The notes beneath the pieces were generated by a model. The model was not told where the DNA came from. It searched no databases and saw nothing but the letters and a program-made list of their open reading frames with translations. Below are positions 58,801 through 64,000 of a stretch of DNA of 64,000 nt, piece after piece. The position numbers and the translations under genes were made by a program. The stretch spans positions 2,108,001 to 2,172,000 of the forward strand of contig NZ_CP065230.1 of NCBI RefSeq assembly GCF_015767635.1, given 5' to 3'. Positions within the stretch are counted from its first letter, which is position 1, and every line of letters starts with the position of its first letter. The stretch is from Halomonas sp. A40-4. GTDB lineage: Bacteria; Pseudomonadota; Gammaproteobacteria; Pseudomonadales; Halomonadaceae.

Positions 58801-60044
58801 GCCACTCGCGCCCATTCAAGCAGGGGTGCCGTCCGCGAGTGCATATCAAGCCTTGCCTGTAAGCGCACCAGGTTCCAGTAATGGCCATTGAGGGCGCGTG
58901 AAAGTAGCAGCGTATCGGCGGGGGGCTGCAGACGGTCCATGGCCCCCCATACCTTGGGCGTCAGTTCGCGCAGGCGGCGATGGACGCGCACATCGCTGAA
59001 GTCCTGTTCACCGGGGCTAAACAGCGGCGCCACGCACTCGGCGGACTCGCGATAAAGCGATAAGGGGGCGCCCTGCCCCTGGCGGCCCCCCATTTGCATC
59101 AGCGCTTCATCCATTGCCATCGGATCATGGGCAAGGGTCGCGTTGAGGAGTTGCATCATCGCTTTCAAGCGGGTCTCGGGCACTGGAATCACCGCGCCAA
59201 AGTCGTATATCACCAACCGGCCTTGATCATCGGCCGCAAAATTACCCGCATGCGGGTCGGCGTGCAGCTCGCCGTAGGTAAACAATTCCTCGGTGATCCA
59301 GTCCGCCAACGCCCCGGCGATTTTCTGGCGGGTGTCATCGTCAGCGCTTTCCAGATCGCGCAGCGGTGTACCACCCACAAAACGCATCGCCAGCACATGT
59401 TGGCCGGAAAGCTCAAAAAGCGGCTCGGGTATCACCAAGCGGCTATCGGCCTGGTAGCGTTCGCGGTAACGGGCCATGGCATCGGCCTCGGCGCGATAAT
59501 CAAGCTCGTCGCGTAGCCCCGCTGCCAGCTCTTCAAACAGCGCATCCAGGCGCGCCTGGGGCACCTTGAACCAGCGGCCCAATCCCATGATACGCTTTAC
59601 CTGCTTGAGATCGCTTTCCAGCACGTCGGCAAGCCCGGGGTACTGCACCTTTAGCACCACTGTTTCGCCGGCATGGGTGACCGCCTTGTGCACCTGCCCC
59701 ATGGAAGCGCTGGCGAAGGGCCGCTCTTCGATGTCCCGAAAGTGCGAATCCAGCTCGCCGTACTGCATCACCAGCGCCTCGCGTATGCGCGGCCAGGGCA
59801 TCGGCTCCGCCTGGCGTTGAAGGCGCGAAAGCTCCTCGGCCAGGTCCGGCGGCAAGAGGTCATCCCACTGGGACATGATCTGCGCCAGCTTCATGGCCGG
59901 GCCTTTCAGCTCGGATAGTCCCTCAAATAGCGCCTCGCCCAGAGCCCGCCAGTCTGCCTGGCCACCCAGGCGTGTCTTGAGTAGCGCCCCGCCAGTGCGT
60001 GCCCCCAACCCCATCAAACGTCGTGTTCTGCCGCGATCTCGCAT
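58797..60044 (-). CDS. ABC1/UbiB-family atypical kinase
   Basis: 415 residues. It is an ABC1 protein-kinase-like domain with the family nucleotide lid GPAMKLAQIMSQWDDLLPPD, where KLAQ replaces the more common KxGQ. The ATP-binding Lys is in VVLKVQYPG, and the catalytic/metal residues are in ELHADPHAGNF and VIYDFGAV. Family members influence ubiquinone synthesis or lipid handling through ATPase activity. No other ubi genes are adjacent, and the chain is shorter than UbiB, so ubiB is not assigned. Confidence 0.85.
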   Translation of the reverse strand: MRDRGRTRRLMGLGARTGGALLKTRLGGQADWRALGEALFEGLSELKGPAMKLAQIMSQWDDLLPPDLAEELSRLQRQAEPMPWPRIREALVMQYGELDSHFRDIEERPFASASMGQVHKAVTHAGETVVLKVQYPGLADVLESDLKQVKRIMGLGRWFKVPQARLDALFEELAAGLRDELDYRAEADAMARYRERYQADSRLVIPEPLFELSGQHVLAMRFVGGTPLRDLESADDDTRQKIAGALADWITEELFTYGELHADPHAGNFAADDQGRLVIYDFGAVIPVPETRLKAMMQLLNATLAHDPMAMDEALMQMGGRQGQGAPLSLYRESAECVAPLFSPGEQDFSDVRVHRRLRELTPKVWGAMDRLQPPADTLLLSRALNGHYWNLVRLQARLDMHSRTAPLLEWARVA

Positions 60045-60216
60045 TTAAGTCGCCTCGTTGAGCATCTGATAAGCAGCTTACGCAATCCTGTCAAATTATA
60101 CAAAAGCTATACGCATAATTGCTGAACATCATTTTTTCGACAACCCCTGCTATGCGCTTACGTGTGTGGTGTCTGTTACCATATTCCTACGTTACACAAT
60201 TTAAGGCATCTTCCGC

Positions 60217-62142
60217 ATGCGCTTGATTATCGCCGAAAAACCCAGCCTTGCCCGGGCAATTGCCGATGCACTTCCCGGGAGCGGAAAACGACAGGACGGC
60301 GCCATTCACTGCGGCGATACCACGGTTACCTGGTGCCTGGGACACCTCCTGGAACAGGCAGCCCCGGAGGCCTACGACCCTGCCGATAAACAATGGCGAT
60401 TGGATCGGCTACCCATTGTGCCGCAGCAGTGGAAATTGATGCCGCGCTCAAAAGCGCGCGGGCAACTGGCGGTGATACGCAAGCTGATTAAACAGGCAAG
60501 CGAGGTCGTTCACGCCGGTGACCCGGATCGCGAAGGTCAATTGCTGGTACAGGAAGTGATCGACTACATGAAGTACCGCGGCCCGGTACAACGGCTGCTG
60601 ATCAGCGACCTCAACAGGCCCGCCGTCAGCCGCGCCCTTGCCAGTCTGCGACCCAACGCCGAGTACCAGCCACTGTTCCAGGCGGCCCAGGCACGCGCCC
60701 GTGCTGACTGGCTCTACGGCATCAATCTGACCCGCGCCTGGACGCTCACCGGCCGCCAGGCAGGCCACGACGGCGTGCTTTCCGTAGGTCGCGTACAAAC
60801 CCCGGTGCTGGGCTTGATCGTGCGCCGCGACAACGCTATTCGAGACTTTGTGCCCCACCCTTTTTACCCCCTTTGGGTCGACCTCAAGGTTGCTCAGGGC
60901 CAGCTGCGCGCCTGGTGGGCACCCAAGGAACACCAGCCATTAGATGACCAGGGGCGCTTGATCGACCGCCGACCCGCCGACGCATTGGCAGCGCAGCTAC
61001 CCGGCGCCTCGGGTCAATTGACCCAACTCGACCAGCAGGAAAAACGCCAGGCACCGCCGCTGCCGTACTCGCTCTCAGCCCTTCAGGTCGACGCTGCCCG
61101 CCGTCACGGGCTTTCTGCACAGGTAGTACTGGATATTTGCCAGCGGCTATACGAGCAGCACAAGCTGATTACCTACCCGCGCTCCGACTGCCGCTACCTG
61201 CCCGAAGAGCACCTCCCGCTTGCCCAGCGCAGCCTGAACGGTGCCTGCCAGAACGATGAAGCCCTTCAACAGTGGCTGAAAGGCGCGGACTTTTCGCTAC
61301 GTTCCAAAGCCTGGAACGACAAGCAGGTAGGCGCCCACCACGCCATCGCCCCCAGCGGCAAGCCAGCAGATTTCAGCCAGCTCTCCGCCACCGAAGGGCA
61401 TGTCTTTCGATTGATCGTACGCAACGTTATGGCCCAGTTTTACCGTCCGCTGCGCACCTTTGAGGTAAAAGCCGAGTTTACGCTGCTTAATGAAGCCTTC
61501 CGCGCTCGCGGCCAAAGCATTCTTGACCCCGGCTGGAAACCGCTGTTTACCACCCGCGATGAAAGCCCGCCGCTGCCGCCGCTCACCCAAGGAGAAGCCT
61601 GCCAGGCGCTGGGTGCAGGCGTTGAGGAGAAGGAAACCCGCCCACCGGAACCCTTCACCGATGCCAGCCTGATCAAGGCAATGATGAACATCGGCCGCTA
61701 CGTAGACGATCCTGCCGTGCGTCGCACCCTGCGCGACACCGATGGCCTGGGCACCGAAGCCACCCGCGCCGGTATTATCGAAACGTTGGTCCAGCGCGGC
61801 TACCTGGTCCGCCAGCAAAAGGCCCTGCGCGCCACCAAGCTCGGCAGCGCCCTGATCGCCGCCCTGCCTGAAGCGGTCAGCACCCCCGAACGCACCGCAC
61901 TCTGGGAACAGCGACTGCGCGCCATCGCCGAACAGCAGGACGACGCCAACACCTTTCAGCAGGCATTACTGGACGACTTGCGCGGCCTGCTCAGCCACAG
62001 CGACGCCGCCAGGCTTCGCAACAGCCTGCAAACGGCACAGGGCGAAGCCGGTGGCCCGGTGAAGCACGCTAGTAAGCCGAGAAACCGTTATAGCAAGAAG
62101 AAAGCCAACAGCAGGGGCAGTCGTAAAACAACAGTGCAGTAA
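60217..62142 (+). CDS. topB: DNA topoisomerase III
   Basis: 641 residues, E. coli TopB length. The Toprim domain starts at MRLIIAEKPSLARAIADALPG with the acidic HAGDPDREGQLL motif, and the catalytic Tyr lies in LITYPRSDCRYLP. The C-terminal tail is basic and low complexity (KPRNRYSKKKANSRGSRK), suited to DNA binding. It is a type IA enzyme that decatenates DNA during replication. It is monocistronic, and the 172 bp upstream is AT-rich promoter sequence with no other gene seen. Confidence 0.95.
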   Translation: MRLIIAEKPSLARAIADALPGSGKRQDGAIHCGDTTVTWCLGHLLEQAAPEAYDPADKQWRLDRLPIVPQQWKLMPRSKARGQLAVIRKLIKQASEVVHAGDPDREGQLLVQEVIDYMKYRGPVQRLLISDLNRPAVSRALASLRPNAEYQPLFQAAQARARADWLYGINLTRAWTLTGRQAGHDGVLSVGRVQTPVLGLIVRRDNAIRDFVPHPFYPLWVDLKVAQGQLRAWWAPKEHQPLDDQGRLIDRRPADALAAQLPGASGQLTQLDQQEKRQAPPLPYSLSALQVDAARRHGLSAQVVLDICQRLYEQHKLITYPRSDCRYLPEEHLPLAQRSLNGACQNDEALQQWLKGADFSLRSKAWNDKQVGAHHAIAPSGKPADFSQLSATEGHVFRLIVRNVMAQFYRPLRTFEVKAEFTLLNEAFRARGQSILDPGWKPLFTTRDESPPLPPLTQGEACQALGAGVEEKETRPPEPFTDASLIKAMMNIGRYVDDPAVRRTLRDTDGLGTEATRAGIIETLVQRGYLVRQQKALRATKLGSALIAALPEAVSTPERTALWEQRLRAIAEQQDDANTFQQALLDDLRGLLSHSDAARLRNSLQTAQGEAGGPVKHASKPRNRYSKKKANSRGSRKTTVQ

Positions 62143-62195
62143 AGCTAACGCCTTATCGACTTGGCAACTGATGGGGCTATGGTCGTTTGGTGGCT

Positions 62196-62711
62196 TCAAA
62201 CATCGGAATGATCGTCATCATCCTCAGAGGTTGAAGCTTTTTTCTTGCTGATGGGGCGCGAAAAGAAAGGCACCACGTAAAGCACCATCCAGGCCAGCAG
62301 CGTACATAAAACGGCTGTCTGCTCGCGCCCCAGACCAACGGCTACCCCAATGGCGGCCGTCAGCCAAATACCAGCCGCCGTGGTGAGGCCTGACGTACCT
62401 TGTTCATCTTTGCGGGTAATGATGGTGCCGGCACACAGAAAACCGATGCCTGCAATGACCCCCTGAATGACACGGCTCATCTCTGAATCAGAAATCCCCG
62501 TCTGCTCAGGAATAAAAATGAATAAAGCAGCGCCCATGCAGACCAGCATGTGGGTCCGAATACCAGCCGCCTTGCCTCGCTGCTCTCGCTCGAGCCCCAA
62601 CAGGCCACCGAGAACAGCTGCCAATAGTAGCCGGATCACCACAATGATGAGCTCACCCAAATCGTTAAAATCTGAAAACTCGGAGATTATGACGTCGCTG
62701 ATCGCGTGCAC
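62196..62711 (-). CDS. MgtC/SapB family membrane protein, copy 1
   Basis: 171 residues from GTG 62711, whose ribosome site AGGAG belongs to the preceding lysE remnant. Four to five helices with the MgtC features LGGLLGLEREQRGKAAGIRTHMLV and IGFLCAGTIIT. MgtC proteins act in Mg2+ limitation and modulate ATP synthase or membrane potential; the SapB branch is less defined. A highly acidic tail (SEDDDDHSD) distinguishes it from copy 2. About four of five residues match copy 2 by eye. Confidence 0.85.
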   Translation of the reverse strand: MHAISDVIISEFSDFNDLGELIIVVIRLLLAAVLGGLLGLEREQRGKAAGIRTHMLVCMGAALFIFIPEQTGISDSEMSRVIQGVIAGIGFLCAGTIITRKDEQGTSGLTTAAGIWLTAAIGVAVGLGREQTAVLCTLLAWMVLYVVPFFSRPISKKKASTSEDDDDHSDV

Positions 62712-62970
62712 CTTTTAGCTCCTGTACCTCTTGAACATAGATGGGTAGCGAAGAAATGGCATCTGCTTTTCAGGAAATTGCCCAGCTTAGCTCCAGCCAG
62801 CACCAGATGGAATTCTATTAAAGCTGCCCCCAAGATAATCAAACTGCCATTCAATAAAAGCTGTGCCTGGTCAGGGCCATCACCCCCGACGATAAACTGC
62901 GGCAGAAACGTCAGGAAGAATACTGCCATTTTGGGGTTTAGCGCTGATATCGTTTTAAATAGGCAGCTTT
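62712..62970 (-). pseudogene. LysE/RhtB-family exporter remnant
   Basis: An open stretch encodes the second half of a LysE-type amino-acid exporter: ALNPKMAVFFLTFLPQFI, a following helix GSLIILGAALIEF and a KLGNFLKS junction, then RGTGA. The N-terminal half (five or so helices' worth of upstream sequence) is missing and the last helix is lost where mgtC copy 1 begins. Its upstream end runs into the tail of mgtC copy 2 in another frame. It is interpreted as a gene destroyed by the mgtC duplication. Confidence 0.7.
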
Positions 62971-63441
62971 TTTCTGGCTGATTGAGTGTGAAAAGAAAGG
63001 CACCACATAAAGCACCAGCCAAGCCAGAAGTGTGCACAGTACCGCCGTTTGCTCACGCCCAAGGCCAACCGCTATGCCGATGGCCGCTGTGAACCAAATA
63101 CCGGCTGCTGTGGTAAGCCCTGTAGCAGCCTGATCATTCTTGCCAGTGATGATACTTCCGGCGCAAAGAAAGCCGATCCCGGCAATAACACCTTGAATAA
63201 CTCGGCTCATCTCCGAATCAGAAATACCTGCTTGCTGGGGAATCAATATAAATAACGCAGCGCCCATGCAAACTAGCATATGGGTGCGTATTCCAGCCGC
63301 CTTGCCGCTCTGTTGACGCTCAAGGCCCAGCAGGCCACCTAGCAAGATAGCCATCAGTAGTCGAACTATCAAAGCAATAAGCTCACTTATGTCATTGAAA
63401 TCCGAGAACTCGGAAATAACGACACTGCGGATCAATTCCAT
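62938..63441 (-). CDS. MgtC/SapB family membrane protein, copy 2
   Basis: 167 residues from the ATG with AGGA eight bases upstream (MELIRSVVISEF, aligning with MHAISDVIISEF of copy 1); a GTG 7 codons earlier is less likely. Same helices and motifs as copy 1. The last ten residues (AYLKRYQR region) are read from lysE-derived sequence in another frame, so the native C-terminus has been replaced. It lies 67 bp after the truncated antiporter gene. Confidence 0.85.
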   Translation of the reverse strand: MELIRSVVISEFSDFNDISELIALIVRLLMAILLGGLLGLERQQSGKAAGIRTHMLVCMGAALFILIPQQAGISDSEMSRVIQGVIAGIGFLCAGSIITGKNDQAATGLTTAAGIWFTAAIGIAVGLGREQTAVLCTLLAWLVLYVVPFFSHSISQKKAAYLKRYQR

Positions 63442-63508
63442 CACTTCATTCCTGTTGGTCACTAAAAAGCTCAGGCCTGAAAAGGGTAAATGGAGGCGCC
63501 AGGCCTGC

Positions 63509-64000
63509 TCATGGCCACCACTTTGTCATCATCGGTTTGACGGTTAGTCCGTGGACGACGATCGAGAGCACGATGACCACTAGCGTGATGTGGATGAATT
63601 CCACGGCCAGCGCTTCCGGCAGACCAAAGACGATCGCGAACATCAAATAATAGATCGAGCCGATTCCACGTACGCCGAACCAGCCAACCAGCATCTGCAG
63701 CCGCATCGGTGTACCAGAACCAAGCAGACCCAAGAATACGCTGGCGGGGCGAACCACGAGAAAAAGGAATAGCGCCACCCCGACGGCCCTTAAACTCCAT
63801 GAGTCAAGAAACAACATTCCACCCAGTAGCATGACCAGCACCAGCTCGGAGAGCCGCTCCAGTGACTCCTTGAACAACATGGAACCTTCAGATACTTGAG
63901 TGCTATTCGGTGGCGTCGGCTCTTCGGAATTAACCGGAATTTGCCGGTTAAAGCCCGTTTCTTGGTTAGGCCCGTGAATACTCGCCAGCTTAAGCTCCGA
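63509..64000 (-). CDS. NhaP-type cation:proton antiporter, C-terminal part
   Basis: The frame is open to the right window edge; about 163 C-terminal residues are visible. A polar loop (40 residues, rich in Pro/Ser/Glu) is followed by four hydrophobic segments. The family motif GWFGVRGIGSIYYLMFAI identifies the CPA1/NhaP group, which exchanges Na+ or K+ for H+. The chain ends soon after the last helix, without an RCK domain. The ATG at 63880 is internal, not a start. Confidence 0.82.
   Translation of the reverse strand, partial: SELKLASIHGPNQETGFNRQIPVNSEEPTPPNSTQVSEGSMLFKESLERLSELVLVMLLGGMLFLDSWSLRAVGVALFLFLVVRPASVFLGLLGSGTPMRLQMLVGWFGVRGIGSIYYLMFAIVFGLPEALAVEFIHITLVVIVLSIVVHGLTVKPMMTKWWP

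Noticed and set aside
58797-60044. Naming the ABC1 kinase ubiB
   Set aside because: It is shorter than UbiB, has KLAQ instead of the KxGQ motif and has no ubi neighbours.
62687-63037. Intact LysE-family gene
   Set aside because: Only the C-terminal half of the family is present and both ends run into mgtC sequence, so it is called a remnant.

Overview
The window looks like a chromosomal segment from a moderately halophilic gammaproteobacterium, most likely Halomonadaceae (Halomonas/Vreelandella/Chromohalobacter type). The basis is inference from content: a choline-to-glycine-betaine locus, a seven-subunit Mrp (Mnh) Na+/H+ antiporter operon, further cation/proton antiporters cut by both window edges, an ABC-type glycerol importer, a TRAP carboxylate importer, and gammaproteobacterial forms of ProS, TopB, FadE, 4.5S RNA and tRNA-Met. 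Genes are dense on both strands. I see no rRNA, CRISPR array, insertion sequence or prophage.

Layout. 1-3.2 kb: end of a CPA2-type antiporter, mntR, a RES/Xre toxin-antitoxin pair, a DUF3750 protein. 3.5-3.8 kb: 4.5S RNA and tRNA-Met in tandem. 3.8-8.9 kb: choline regulon, with an orphan choline-binding protein divergent from betI-betB-betA around a BetI palindrome. 9-11.5 kb: fadE. 11.7-22.8 kb: glycerol regulon, with glpS-T-P-Q-(DUF2160)-V (ABC import) and glpD on the plus strand, glpR and glpK on the minus strand, and TTTCG/CGAAA operator-like sites in the control regions. 23-24.8 kb: SLC13/TrkA-C permease. 25-33.8 kb: an RpiR-controlled locus with two crotonases, an ADP-forming acyl-CoA synthetase and a TRAP transporter, which together look like import and CoA-dependent breakdown of an unidentified carboxylic acid. 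33.8-39.7 kb: quinone oxidoreductase, GDPD, Xre-cupin regulator, amidase, BenE permease, lipoprotein. 39.8-42.1 kb: proS and a lytic transglycosylase.

42.2-48.2 kb is the most intriguing block. It holds an amicyanin-like periplasmic cupredoxin, a Cache/HAMP/degenerate-GGDEF/EAL protein, a DUF3034 outer-membrane-type protein and a lipobox-bearing truncated haemoglobin. Facing them are a SUOX-fold-like exported protein without cysteine and an intact GGDEF diguanylate cyclase. It reads as a c-di-GMP making/breaking pair wrapped around periplasmic haem and copper proteins. 48.4-54.1 kb: mnhABCDEFG. 54.2-64 kb: FKBP, AmpG-like MFS, SEC-C/TPR-like protein, GNAT, ABC1 kinase, topB, two tandem mgtC paralogues flanking a lysE remnant, and a truncated NhaP-type antiporter.

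All calls come from reading the sequence and from knowledge of protein families. No database search was run. Start codons were often moved from the longest reading frame to the one with a ribosome binding site.
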